The notes under the pieces are model-generated. The model was not told the DNA's origin. It searched no databases and worked only from the letters and a program-made list of their open reading frames with translations. The position numbers and the translations under genes were made by a program. Positions 16,154 through 24,533 of a stretch of DNA of 64,000 bases are shown here, one piece after another; within the stretch, counting starts at the first letter, position 1, and each line of letters begins with the position of its first letter. This DNA comes from UBA8437 sp964646205. Its GTDB lineage: Bacteria; Planctomycetota; Planctomycetia; Planctomycetales; Planctomycetaceae. The stretch spans positions 62,001 through 126,000 of the forward strand of contig CAZYAZ010000003.1 in assembly GCA_964646205.1 (NCBI GenBank), read 5' to 3'.

Positions 16154-17737
16154 ATGGCCGAGTTGTTCCACGAGTGTGGTATTGCCGCGGTTTACCACTT
16201 GCCTAACCGCGAGACGAGCCGCCTGGCGCCCTCGCAAGGAGCGCAGGAAACATCCCGGCTGATGCCCCGACTGCTGCTGGACATTCAAAACCGCGGCCAG
16301 TTGGCCGCCGGAATGACCACCTTCAGCCCCGACCGAAAACAGTTGATCGACACCCATCGTGACGTCGGCACCGTCACCGAGGTGTTTCATCTCAGCCATC
16401 CCGAACCGGCCGAGATGATGATGCAGAAGTACGCCGGTCCCGCTGCGATCGGACACGTTCGCTACGCCACCTGCGGCCAGGATGATCGCAGCTACGCACA
16501 GCCCTTCGAACGTCATCACATCCAGAGGTCAAAGTGGTTCAGTTTCGCCTTCAACGGTCAACTGGCCAACTACCCTCAACTCCGCAAGGAAATCCTCTCT
16601 CATACCGATTTTCATCTCGCCCGTGAGACCGACACCGAGATCCTGATGCACCTGCTGTGCCAGGAACTGTCTGGTGACCAGACTCCCGACCTGCTCGACG
16701 TGCTCAGTGGAGTCACACCCTGGCTGGACGGGGCCTACAACATCGTGTTTCTCAATGCCCAGGGTGACATGTTCGTGGCCCGCGACCCACTGGGAATCCG
16801 CCCGTTGTGCTTCGCAATCGAAGGACCCATGTTCGCGGCCGCCAGCGAAAGCGTGGCATTGTCGCAACTGGGTTTCCGCGACAAGGATATTCACAGCCTG
16901 CCGCCAGGAGGTGCCGTGATTATCCAGAATGGCGAGATCGACGTCCTGCAGTTTGCTCCCTCGCCCAAGAGATCCCACTGTTTCTTCGAGTGGATCTACT
17001 TCGCCAATGTCGCCAGCACCCTGGACGACCGCAGCGTTTACATGACCCGCAAGTCGCTCGGCGAGGAACTGGCCCGACTCGAAGACGTCCCAATCGATGA
17101 CGACACGATCGTGGTGCCTGTCCCGGACACCGCCAAGGCCGCCGCCGCCTCGATGGCTTTCGAACTTGGGGTCCCCTGTCTTGAGGGACTGATGAGAAAC
17201 CGCTACGTGGGCCGGACCTTTATCGAGGGCACCAATCGGGCCGACAAGGCACGGCTGAAATACACCCCCTTGCCAGAAGTCCTCCGCGGCAAAAGGGTCC
17301 TGGTGGTCGAGGACACGATTGTCCGTTCGACCACGATGCGTGCGCTGGTTTCGCAACTGCGTGAACGAGGCGGGGCGCGTGAAGTGCATGTCAGAGTGGC
17401 ATGCCCGCCGATTGTCTCGCCCTGCTTTTATGGCATCGACATGTCAACCATCTCCGAACTGTTCGCACCGAAATTCATGGAGGGTTCTGAAATGACTCCC
17501 CAGGTCGAACAGCAGATGGCCAAAAGCCTCAACGCCGACAGCCTGAGGTATCTCCCAATCGATTCGATCGCGAGATCAATCGACTTGCCGCGCAATCATC
17601 TCTGCCAGGCCTGCATCGACTCGAATTACCCCACAACCGCCGGAACCGAGCTCTACCAGATCGCCCTGGGCAACGAGGGAGCGCCGGCCGGGACACGAAC
17701 CTACGACACGACTGAAACCACTGCCACTCGAACGTAA
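16154..17737 (+). CDS. purF: Amidophosphoribosyltransferase
   Basis: 527 residues. PurF makes phosphoribosylamine from PRPP and glutamine, the committed step of purine synthesis. The N-terminal nucleophile Cys is residue 9 (MAELFHECGIAAV), so a short propeptide must be removed, as in the Bacillus-type enzyme. The PRPP loop is VLVVEDTIVRSTTMR near residue 385. Cysteines at the positions of the Bacillus [4Fe-4S] cluster are all visible: HCFFEWIYFAN, SPCFYGID and CQAC near the end. The start at 16154 places the Cys correctly; the frame is open upstream. purN lies far away in the window, so purine genes are dispersed. Confidence 0.93.
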   Translation: MAELFHECGIAAVYHLPNRETSRLAPSQGAQETSRLMPRLLLDIQNRGQLAAGMTTFSPDRKQLIDTHRDVGTVTEVFHLSHPEPAEMMMQKYAGPAAIGHVRYATCGQDDRSYAQPFERHHIQRSKWFSFAFNGQLANYPQLRKEILSHTDFHLARETDTEILMHLLCQELSGDQTPDLLDVLSGVTPWLDGAYNIVFLNAQGDMFVARDPLGIRPLCFAIEGPMFAAASESVALSQLGFRDKDIHSLPPGGAVIIQNGEIDVLQFAPSPKRSHCFFEWIYFANVASTLDDRSVYMTRKSLGEELARLEDVPIDDDTIVVPVPDTAKAAAASMAFELGVPCLEGLMRNRYVGRTFIEGTNRADKARLKYTPLPEVLRGKRVLVVEDTIVRSTTMRALVSQLRERGGAREVHVRVACPPIVSPCFYGIDMSTISELFAPKFMEGSEMTPQVEQQMAKSLNADSLRYLPIDSIARSIDLPRNHLCQACIDSNYPTTAGTELYQIALGNEGAPAGTRTYDTTETTATRT

Positions 17738-17739
17738 AC

Positions 17740-17760
17740 CGTTCGGATTCGGACCGAACG
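17740..17760. terminator. Hairpin between convergent purF and Hsp70 genes
   Basis: CGTTCGG (17740-17746) and CCGAACG (17754-17760) form a perfect 7-bp stem with a 7-base loop, 2 bases past the purF stop. There is no U-tract, so it may be a weak bidirectional terminator or an mRNA-protecting stem. Confidence 0.5.
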
Positions 17761-17786
17761 ACGCGTGACACGCTCCTGCCAGCCGA

Positions 17787-19397
17787 TCAGTCAACGTCGT
17801 ATTCGGCAGCCAGCCGGGTCAACCCCGACAGAGCCGCCTCGTCAACGCCACCGGTCCAGTGGATCTCCACCGACGCCTCCGTGTTGCCAACCAGTTCACG
17901 AGCCGCCACCTTGATGTGCCCACTGCGGTCGTAACCGTATTGCACCTCGATCGGTGTTCCAGCAGCCAGGCCGGGCGGAAGGTCCACGACACGGAAGTCA
18001 CCAATCACGACGCACGAATCCACGTCACTGACCTCCCCCTCGAGCAGCCGGATATAGATCGCTCGCGGATTGTCGGTGTTGGTCACAAACCGCTGGGTCA
18101 CCTGGCAGGGCACCGGTGTGTTGCGAGGAATCATGATGTGGTTCCACCGTGCCTTGGTGTCGTCCCGGTCGGTCACTTCAACTCCCAGCGAATGCGAATT
18201 GACGTTGGCCGTACTGATCGCCTGCAGTCGACGCCGCAGGGCCCGGCCGGTGCCTCCATCGACACCCTCTTCTCGAGACTCAAGAATGGCCGCATGGATC
18301 GCCGCGCCCTGGGCCACGGCCAACTGCGGATCCAGCAGGTCGCTGGGAGGTTGGCCTCCCAGTTCCTCGAGCATCGTCCGCACGCCAGGCATCGCGGTCG
18401 ATCCGCCTATCAACACGATCTCGTCCAACTCGGCTCCCTGGACATCAGCCTGGGCCAGCACCAGTTCGGTGGTGTCGCGAGTCCGTTGCAGCAGGTCGGC
18501 CGTCGCACGTTCAAATCGTGACCGGGTCAAGTCGACTGAGTAATCACGACCATCGTGGGACAACCGGAGGGTTGTCACCATCCGTTCACTCAGTGTCCGC
18601 TTGGCGGTCTCGCAGGCCTGGGACAATCGGAATGACACTTCGGGATCTTCGCGAGGATCAACTCCCCCGTCTTCGATGATCTCCTCGGCCACCACTTCAG
18701 TCAGCCGGTCGGTCCAGTCCATGCCTCCCAGCATCGTGTCACCATCGGTGGCTCGCACCCTCAAGTGTGTCGCTGTGATCTCGACAAGCGTCACGTCAAA
18801 AGTGCCGCCACCAAGATCGTAGACCAGAATCCTGCGTGACACACTCGGCCCAACCTGCCCAAGGGCGCCCGATGTCCAGGCGTACGTCAGTGCTGCAGCC
18901 GTCGGCTCGTTGATGATGTCCACCACATCGATCCCGGCGATCTGGCCGGCATTGCGTGTCGCACGACGACGGAGTTCATTGAAGTAATACGGAACGGTAA
19001 TCACCGCCCGACGGATCGGCCCCAGTTGTTTTTCCGCATCCTGTCGCAACCTCGTCAGGATCAGAGAACTGAGCAACTCGGGAGTCAATCGGCGATTGCC
19101 GTGCCGCAATGCGAAACGCGGATTGCCCAGTTCCCGCTTGATCGCCACCACCCTCTGCTCGGGCCGGCTCCGTGCCAGAATCTCGGCTTCGGGATCCACT
19201 TCCGCTCGATCCTCACTCCCAAGCAACACCACCGAGGCGGTCAGAGGAGAACCGCTTGTGTTGTCAATCACCCTGGGCTGGCCGTCCTCATCGAGAATCG
19301 CCAACGCAGAATACGACGTCCCCAGATCGATCCCAACTATGCGAGTGGGATCCTCGAGGCCAGCTTCGGCCGGCGGAGGAGATGACACATCTGACAT
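17787..19397 (-). CDS. Hsp70-family (DnaK-like) chaperone homologue
   Basis: 536 residues from the ATG at 19397. The N-terminal ATPase domain has VGIDLGTSYSALA (phosphate 1), VPYYFNELRRRAT, IINEPTAAALTYAW, VYDLGGGTFDVT and VLIGGSTAMPGVR, all in the order of Hsp70. The substrate-binding beta-domain is short (about residues 405-520, with SLGVEV and IMIPRNTPVPC), and the helical lid with a C-terminal acidic tail is essentially missing. It is therefore about 100 residues shorter than DnaK and has no dnaJ or grpE beside it. It is a planctomycete DnaK paralogue rather than the main chaperone. Confidence 0.88.
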   Translation of the reverse strand: MSDVSSPPPAEAGLEDPTRIVGIDLGTSYSALAILDEDGQPRVIDNTSGSPLTASVVLLGSEDRAEVDPEAEILARSRPEQRVVAIKRELGNPRFALRHGNRRLTPELLSSLILTRLRQDAEKQLGPIRRAVITVPYYFNELRRRATRNAGQIAGIDVVDIINEPTAAALTYAWTSGALGQVGPSVSRRILVYDLGGGTFDVTLVEITATHLRVRATDGDTMLGGMDWTDRLTEVVAEEIIEDGGVDPREDPEVSFRLSQACETAKRTLSERMVTTLRLSHDGRDYSVDLTRSRFERATADLLQRTRDTTELVLAQADVQGAELDEIVLIGGSTAMPGVRTMLEELGGQPPSDLLDPQLAVAQGAAIHAAILESREEGVDGGTGRALRRRLQAISTANVNSHSLGVEVTDRDDTKARWNHIMIPRNTPVPCQVTQRFVTNTDNPRAIYIRLLEGEVSDVDSCVVIGDFRVVDLPPGLAAGTPIEVQYGYDRSGHIKVAARELVGNTEASVEIHWTGGVDEAALSGLTRLAAEYDVD

Positions 19398-19456
19398 CGA
19401 TTGAAGACCATCCAGGCGAACGGAACAGCGGTGGCCCACGACCGCAATAGCAGCTA

Positions 19457-19760
19457 CTACAACCGTTGTCTCAACACGTGAACATTGACAACGGCCAGAC
19501 GAAACTCACGGTCCTGATCACGATCGGTCCGCCCTTTGTGATCCAGGTCCGGCAGCAGAATCGTAGCGTGCAGATCATGGATTGCAACCGGGCAATCCAT
19601 CGTGTGCCCCCCCCTAAAAGCTTGTACGAACTCGCCTTGTCTCCAAGGCAAGTCCACCAATCCCACGCAGAAGAACTCGTGCTGCAAAACCGGATCGCGC
19701 TTGTGGTCATAACACCGAGCACATGTGATTGCCATGACCGGCAAGGCCGGAGGAGCGGGG
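19457..19760 (-). pseudogene. Remnant fusing a PSCyt/DUF1553 fragment to a DUF1501 C-terminus
   Basis: On the minus strand the translation begins with MAITCARCYDHKRDP, the cytochrome-like CxxCH region of planctomycete DUF1549/DUF1553 proteins, with the heme His replaced by Tyr. About 40 residues later it continues with IHDLHATIL, LDHKG and REFRL, the typical ending of DUF1501 proteins, and stops at 19457. In planctomycetes intact genes of these two kinds usually stand side by side. The simplest reading is a large internal deletion that removed most of both genes and left two stumps in one frame. No signal peptide or Tat motif remains. Confidence 0.65.
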
Positions 19761-19826
19761 CGAGCGGGAAAACGTCAATTCAATCGGCCTGTGCTATGCC
19801 CACAACCAAGCCAAGAGACTCCAGGC

Positions 19827-20573
19827 TCACTCGTCACACTCGGTCGAAACATCCCCCGTCGATTCGCCGCCCGATTCCTCGCTCTCCGGAACCTGTTGCT
19901 CTGGTCCGGTCGAGTGAACCGCAGGATCGGACGACTCGACTTGTTCAATGTGGCCGTCGACCAATCTCAAGACACGATCACCAAGTTGCTCGGCTTCAGC
20001 CCGGCTGTGGGTGATATGAATCGTTGTCACACCAGCCTTTCGGGTGACCGACCGGACCAGGTTGTACATGTCGTCGCGAGTTTCTTCATCCAGAGCACTG
20101 AATGGCTCATCCAGGCACAGGACACTTGGGCGAGCTGCCAGTGCACGTCCCAACGCCACCCTCTGCCGCTCTCCACCACTCAACCCCTCGGGAAACCGCT
20201 CAAGCAGGTCAACAATGCCCAGCGATTCAGCGAGTGTCTGCACCCGATCCGAGATGGTCGACTCGGATTGGCGGCGAATCTGAAGGGCAAAACCGATCTG
20301 GTCTCGTACCGACATCTTGTGGAACAACGCCCCCTCCTGGGGAACAAAACCGATCCCGCGAGCGCCTGGTTTCAGCCTCGTCACGTCCTCTCCATTGATC
20401 AAGATTCGCCCCGCGTGCACCGGTTTCAGCCCACACAACGACTCGAGCAACGTCGTCTTGCCACTGCCGGTTCGTCCCATCAGGATCCCGTATTCGCCGG
20501 CGGCAAGAGAAAACGAGACGTTCTTCAACGAAAAATCACCGACGGTGACGCTGAGTTGTTCTACGGCAATCAC
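19827..20573 (-). CDS. ABC transporter ATP-binding protein, orphan
   Basis: 248 residues from a GTG start. Full ABC ATPase: Walker A GRTGSGKTT near residue 33, Q-loop FVPQEGALF, signature LSGGERQRVALGRALAARP, Walker B LCLDEPFSALDEET and the switch His in THSRAEAEQLGD. It resembles importers of the molybdate/thiamine/spermidine type. The C-terminal 25 residues are an acidic Ser/Glu-rich tail. No permease or binding protein adjoins it. A possible 90-residue gene ends 3 bases upstream. The partner membrane protein must lie elsewhere. Confidence 0.9.
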   Translation of the reverse strand: MIAVEQLSVTVGDFSLKNVSFSLAAGEYGILMGRTGSGKTTLLESLCGLKPVHAGRILINGEDVTRLKPGARGIGFVPQEGALFHKMSVRDQIGFALQIRRQSESTISDRVQTLAESLGIVDLLERFPEGLSGGERQRVALGRALAARPSVLCLDEPFSALDEETRDDMYNLVRSVTRKAGVTTIHITHSRAEAEQLGDRVLRLVDGHIEQVESSDPAVHSTGPEQQVPESEESGGESTGDVSTECDE

Positions 20574-20576
20574 GAG

Positions 20577-20849
20577 TCAATCCACATGAAACATCCGGCT
20601 CGCGACAGGGACACCACTGGCAACCATCGCCTGGCACAATCGCCCCATCCACCCAACCAGTTTAGCCCACAGCCGGTGCACGAGGGCAGTATCAGCCCAC
20701 CGGTATTTCCGCTTCCGTCTTACCCAGACTGCCCAGCGCGAACACTCGCCGTCGCCGGTACAGCACAAACACCACATCTTGTCAGTGAAGTCACACGCCA
20801 AAAGCGGCCGATATGTGAAGGGAGTGACCTTGGCGCCATACCGTTTCAT
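20577..20849 (-). CDS. Possible small basic protein upstream of the ABC ATPase
   Basis: 90 residues from an ATG that has GGAGG at ideal spacing (5 bases). The stop lies 3 bases before the ATPase start, consistent with translational coupling. The protein has a cysteine-rich start (MWCLCCTGDGECSRWAVW), a basic RRKRKYRW stretch and a semi-hydrophobic tail with several Trp. No family is recognised. The frame stays open upstream across the divergent kinase gene, so chance is possible in this GC-rich DNA. The ribosome-binding site and coupling are the only positive evidence. Confidence 0.4.
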   Translation of the reverse strand: MKRYGAKVTPFTYRPLLACDFTDKMWCLCCTGDGECSRWAVWVRRKRKYRWADTALVHRLWAKLVGWMGRLCQAMVASGVPVASRMFHVD

Positions 20850-20873
20850 CAACTCCTCCAGGGGCGGTTCTCG

Positions 20874-21644
20874 ATGACCTCCGACCAATCGCTCCCGAAT
20901 CCAGAACAACGCCTCGAGATCCTCGAGGAACAACTCCGTCAGGCTCAGAAAATGAGCACCATCGGCGCGATTGCCGCGTCGACGACGCACGAGTTCAACA
21001 ACATCCTCACCACGGTGATCAACTACGCGAAGATGGGGTTGAGGAAAACCGACGACGAGACCCGGGAAAAGGCCTTCACCAAGATCCTCGCGGCCGGGCA
21101 GCGAGCCGCCAAGATCACCACGGGGATGCTCTCCTACGCCCGAAACAGCGGTGATCGTCACGAGCCAATCGACCTGGCCGAGTTGGTCACCGACCTGATG
21201 CTGCTCGTCGAGAAGGACTTGCAGAAACATCGTGTTGGCCTGGACACGCAGTACGAGGACGGTGTCTACGCGGCCATCAACACGAGCCAGGTCCAGCAGG
21301 TGCTGCTCAATCTCGTCATCAATGCCAGGCAGGCCATGGACGAAGGCGGACAGTTGACGATCACCGTCTGCCGGCATGCCGATGATGAAATGGCCGAGAT
21401 CATGGTGTCGGACACCGGCAGCGGAATGTCTCCCGAGACACTGCAACAGATTTTTGAACCGTTCTTCTCGACCAAGGACGCAGACACCCAGGGCCAGGGT
21501 GGGACCGGACTGGGCCTGTCGTTGTGCCGCGAGATCATCGAATCTCACCAGGGTCGGATCCGGGTCGAGAGTGCCGTCGGACGTGGCACTCGTTTTATAC
21601 TCAGGTTCCCCCTGGCCGCGGCCCCATCTTCGGCAGCTGCCTAG
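20874..21644 (+). CDS. Soluble sensor histidine kinase
   Basis: 256 residues containing only the kinase core. The phospho-acceptor is in TTHEFNNILT near residue 38, the N-box in LLNLVINARQAMDEGG near 145, G1 in VSDTGSGMS near 180 and G2 in GGTGLGLSLC near 213. There is no transmembrane segment, PAS or receiver domain, only a short coiled-coil N-terminus (QRLEILEEQLRQAQKM), so its input must come from a partner or the coil. The start at 20874 is the first sensible one; the frame is open far upstream but that overlaps the ABC ATPase region. No response regulator is adjacent. Confidence 0.88.
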   Translation: MTSDQSLPNPEQRLEILEEQLRQAQKMSTIGAIAASTTHEFNNILTTVINYAKMGLRKTDDETREKAFTKILAAGQRAAKITTGMLSYARNSGDRHEPIDLAELVTDLMLLVEKDLQKHRVGLDTQYEDGVYAAINTSQVQQVLLNLVINARQAMDEGGQLTITVCRHADDEMAEIMVSDTGSGMSPETLQQIFEPFFSTKDADTQGQGGTGLGLSLCREIIESHQGRIRVESAVGRGTRFILRFPLAAAPSSAAA

Positions 21645-21659
21645 CCGGAACGGCCAGTC

Positions 21660-21914
21660 TCAGGCCAGCGCCGCAACGCCGGCGAGCGCCAGGATTGTTG
21701 CCGCAATTCCCAGGATCCCCAGCGTCACCCACCAGGTCGCCCGTCCCTGCCATGGAGAATGGAACGTCGTGATCCATTCACCGCACGACACACACTGCTC
21801 GGCGTCCTCATAGACCTCAGCACCGCACTCGGGACAGGGCACGGTTTCGGCCGGGGCGTCGTCATCCCAGTCGTCCTCCTGCCAGTCCGATCCAGTGTCC
21901 CAATCGTCGGCCAT
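21660..21914 (-). CDS. Small acidic zinc-ribbon membrane protein
   Basis: 84 residues. A very acidic, Trp-rich N-terminus is followed by a zinc ribbon (CPECGAEVYEDAEQCVSCG, about residues 27-45) and one C-terminal transmembrane helix (WVTLGILGIAATILALAGVAALA). Function unknown; such single-helix zinc-ribbon proteins are common in planctomycetes. It lies 40 bases after the last BMC operon gene on the same strand and may be co-transcribed, although nothing in it suggests a shell role. Confidence 0.7.
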   Translation of the reverse strand: MADDWDTGSDWQEDDWDDDAPAETVPCPECGAEVYEDAEQCVSCGEWITTFHSPWQGRATWWVTLGILGIAATILALAGVAALA

Positions 21915-21954
21915 GAGCAGGAGGTCCAGAACGCGGCAGGATCATCTGAAAAGT

Positions 21955-23166
21955 CTACGGGCCCAGCAGGTTGGCCAGCCGAATGCGATGATACGCCAAA
22001 CGGTCCTCGGATGTCATTGCCGCGAAATCGGGGGACTCATCAACCGTCGCGGAATCAGCAGTCTCCGGGGACACCGTCTGCGGGTCCGAAGTCGATGGTG
22101 GCAAGCTGATCGTCTTCTGCTCGCTACCACCATAGCTCATCACTCCCGTCTCCAGCACCAGGTCGTCTTCGAGTGAACGACGAGGCCTGATCTCCAATTT
22201 CTCGAGTACGGCGTGGTAGGCCCGCACCGCCTCGGAGGGCTCCAACTCGCCGTCGACAATCAGTCTCAGGAAACGAACAAACGCCAGTTGATTCTCCGCG
22301 TTGTTGATCTTGCGACCAAACAACGCCACACGGGCCCCGTACTTCTGGGCCTCGTGGATCAGTTGAAATGCATCCAGGGTCGTACCGGCCGACCCACCGA
22401 GGATGCCAATCACCAGGCCCGGATCGTAGTTGACCAGTTCCTCAGTCGCCTGCGGACCGTGATAGACCATCTTGAGGAACAGTGGTCGCGCCGAACTGGT
22501 CACACCCGCCAACGTGCGGGCGATCAAGTCGTTGATGAACCCGGGCAGCAGTTCCGGAGCCACGCAATTGGACAAGTTGGGATCGAACACCTCCAGGAAA
22601 TGGCGGAAGCCCTTCCGTTCGGCCTCATCGCGAAACACGCGGTAGGCTTCGATCGTCTGCAGGTCATCATCACGATTGTTGGCGAACGTGACGGAGTAGA
22701 GTCCGAGATCGGCTCCGTTGCCCCGTTCCGGCACCTCGCAATCGAGGTGGCCACACTGAATGTGATCAATCGACGCACTCCGAAACGGCTTGGATGCGGT
22801 CTCGTGGATTTTCCCGCCCCGGACAACGTGGATGTCGGTCGTGTCGTTGGCCCGTACGGCCGGAGTCACTTCGCTGCCATCAAAAATCTGCTCACGGATC
22901 GTCAATTCCTCGTTCGTCGAAGCCGACATCAACATGATGTCGACCAGTCCCCCTTCCACGATTTGCCGCATCTGGTCGCGATACTCGGCCAACGAACGGA
23001 ATTGCAGTTCGCTGTCATGACGCTCGGGAGAACGCCCCGGAGCACCCATGCCGAAAGCCATATCGGCGTCCTTGGCATCGGCGAGTATGAACTCGCGACA
23101 GCCGGACGGATCGGCGGCGAGGGCCGCGAGTTTGCGGTCGAGTGATTTAGTGAAAGACGCAGTCAT
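21955..23166 (-). CDS. Aldolase-like (DeoC/FbaB type) TIM-barrel protein of the BMC operon
   Basis: 403 residues from the ATG at 23166; the open frame extends upstream into the aldolase gap without a start site. A TIM-barrel core is suggested by GLVDIMLMSAS near residue 75, FLEVFDPN near 190, LFLKMVYHGPQA near 228 and GILGGSAGTTLDAFQLI near 252, as in class I DeoC/LacD-like aldolases. The last 60 residues are a Thr/Ser-rich linker and a short helix (LAYHRIRLANLLG). It is the last gene of the BMC operon, and a homologue of this kind accompanies other PV-type loci. A second carbon-carbon lyase step or sugar-phosphate handling is likely, but the reaction is not established from sequence. Confidence 0.65.
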   Translation of the reverse strand: MTASFTKSLDRKLAALAADPSGCREFILADAKDADMAFGMGAPGRSPERHDSELQFRSLAEYRDQMRQIVEGGLVDIMLMSASTNEELTIREQIFDGSEVTPAVRANDTTDIHVVRGGKIHETASKPFRSASIDHIQCGHLDCEVPERGNGADLGLYSVTFANNRDDDLQTIEAYRVFRDEAERKGFRHFLEVFDPNLSNCVAPELLPGFINDLIARTLAGVTSSARPLFLKMVYHGPQATEELVNYDPGLVIGILGGSAGTTLDAFQLIHEAQKYGARVALFGRKINNAENQLAFVRFLRLIVDGELEPSEAVRAYHAVLEKLEIRPRRSLEDDLVLETGVMSYGGSEQKTISLPPSTSDPQTVSPETADSATVDESPDFAAMTSEDRLAYHRIRLANLLGP

Positions 23167-23228
23167 CGTATTGATCCCTCTGGACCCATCATTGCTCGGC
23201 TTTGTCCCAGGCTTTGACAGCGGCGGAA

Positions 23229-24128
23229 TTACTGCGACAGGGCCGCCATCACCTGCTCGGTGATCGCTGACACCAGTTCCTCGGTCGGCTCGCTCGATCC
23301 ACCGCCGGTCCCGGCCGCCTCGGGGGTTGCCGGATCCTGCAGGTACCCTGGGAACGACGGAGCCGGCGCGAAGGCCTGCTGCCGAAGCGCCTGGCCACCA
23401 TAACCGTCGACAAACGCGGTGTTGCCACACAGGTCACAATCTTCGTTGTGGAACCGGGGATCGTCGAAACCCAGCCGCTGTTTCAGGTCCAGCAACTCAC
23501 GTGTCTGGCGCTCGTCAAAGTAGTTCACGTTGCCCAGTTGCTTGGCCAGCAACAGGATTCGACAGTACGAGTCCAGGATCTCGGTCTTCCAGTAGGCGTC
23601 GATCAGATCCTTGCCAAAGCTGACGGTTCCATGGCTGGCCAGGATGATCGTGTTGGTCCCTTCCAGGAACGGGATCACCGTGTCGGCAAATTTCTGGCCG
23701 CCGGGCGTCTCGTACGGAGCCAACGGCACTTCCCCCATGAACACCTCAACCTCGGGCAACACGCACTGAGGAATCGGCTCGCCGGCAACCGCAAAGGCCG
23801 TTGCATGGGGCGGATGACAATGCACGACAGCCTTCACATCCGGCCGGTGCTTCATGATCGTCAGGTGCAACAACACCTCGCTGGTCCGCTTGCGCTGGCC
23901 GGCAATCTGGTTGCCGTCAAGATCGACCGCACAGATGTCTTCGGGCTCCATGAACCCCTTGCAGATCATCGTCGGCGAACACAGCACCGCATTCTCACCG
24001 ACGCGAATCGAGATGTTCCCGTCGTTGGCTGCGGCAAAACCCTTGTTGTAGACCCGCCGGCCAATCTCACAGATCTCCTCTTTCAATTGTCGGTCGTTGA
24101 TTCCACGTCCCCATTTCATCTCGATCAT
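23229..24128 (-). CDS. Class II aldolase (L-fuculose/rhamnulose-1-phosphate type) of the BMC
   Basis: 299 residues. The zinc-dependent aldolase fold shows NDGNISIRV near residue 35, VVHCHPPHATAFA near 102 (two zinc His), the catalytic-type Glu in LPEVEVF, and ASHGTVSFG near 165. The family cleaves deoxy-ketose 1-phosphates to dihydroxyacetone phosphate and lactaldehyde. After about residue 215 there is an unusual extension with CDLCGN, then a Pro/Gly/Ser linker and a terminal amphipathic helix (TEELVSAITEQVMAALSQ), which looks like a C-terminal encapsulation peptide. In the characterised PV microcompartment this enzyme generates lactaldehyde inside the shell. Confidence 0.92.
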   Translation of the reverse strand: MIEMKWGRGINDRQLKEEICEIGRRVYNKGFAAANDGNISIRVGENAVLCSPTMICKGFMEPEDICAVDLDGNQIAGQRKRTSEVLLHLTIMKHRPDVKAVVHCHPPHATAFAVAGEPIPQCVLPEVEVFMGEVPLAPYETPGGQKFADTVIPFLEGTNTIILASHGTVSFGKDLIDAYWKTEILDSYCRILLLAKQLGNVNYFDERQTRELLDLKQRLGFDDPRFHNEDCDLCGNTAFVDGYGGQALRQQAFAPAPSFPGYLQDPATPEAAGTGGGSSEPTEELVSAITEQVMAALSQ

Positions 24129-24202
24129 CGTATTCGGTGTCCTTTCGATGGTTGCTTGATCATTGGTGTTGACTGTTCGCGTCGCGTCTTTCGGTAGCGA
24201 CG

Positions 24203-24484
24203 CTATTGAATATCAATGCTGTCCAGAATCGCGGCGTTGTACGCATCCAGTGGCTTGTTTTCGGGTAGAAACGGGTTCGATGACTCCGGCCCCTCGGCAA
24301 CGGCAATTACGGCCCCCTGTCCAGCACGGCACTCGTCGTACAGCACGACCGGTTCACCACGGCCACCGCGTTGTCCGGCAATCCCGTCGGCCGAGAGCGG
24401 TACCGCGATCAGCCAGGTGGCCCCGTCCAGTGTCGGGTGACACGCCGACAACGTCAGATTGCCAATCACCTCGGCGACCCGCAT
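24203..24484 (-). CDS. BMC-P pentameric shell protein (third copy)
   Basis: 93 residues from the ATG at 24484. It starts with MRVAEVIGNLTLSACHPTLDG and contains LIAVPL and GQGAVIAVAEG, then ends in LDAYNAAILDSI, the EutN/CcmL (BMC-P) pattern. Pentamers cap the vertices of the shell. This copy has a longer hydrophilic loop before its end (EGPESSNPFLPENKPLD) than the other two, as expected of the CcmL-like subgroup. The start was chosen because all three pentamer proteins share the M-x-x-x-x-V/I-x-G beginning. It lies between the aldolase and the unknown BMC-linked protein. Confidence 0.9.
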   Translation of the reverse strand: MRVAEVIGNLTLSACHPTLDGATWLIAVPLSADGIAGQRGGRGEPVVLYDECRAGQGAVIAVAEGPESSNPFLPENKPLDAYNAAILDSIDIQ

Positions 24485-24533
24485 CAGTTGCCTCCCCGCA
24501 CAGTTGTTCTGTTGATCCTCATCAGTTCTCCAA

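Noticed and set aside
19725..20873. Long upstream extension of the histidine kinase frame
   Set aside because: It runs antisense through the ABC ATPase, has no recognisable domain, and the kinase has a sensible start at 20874.
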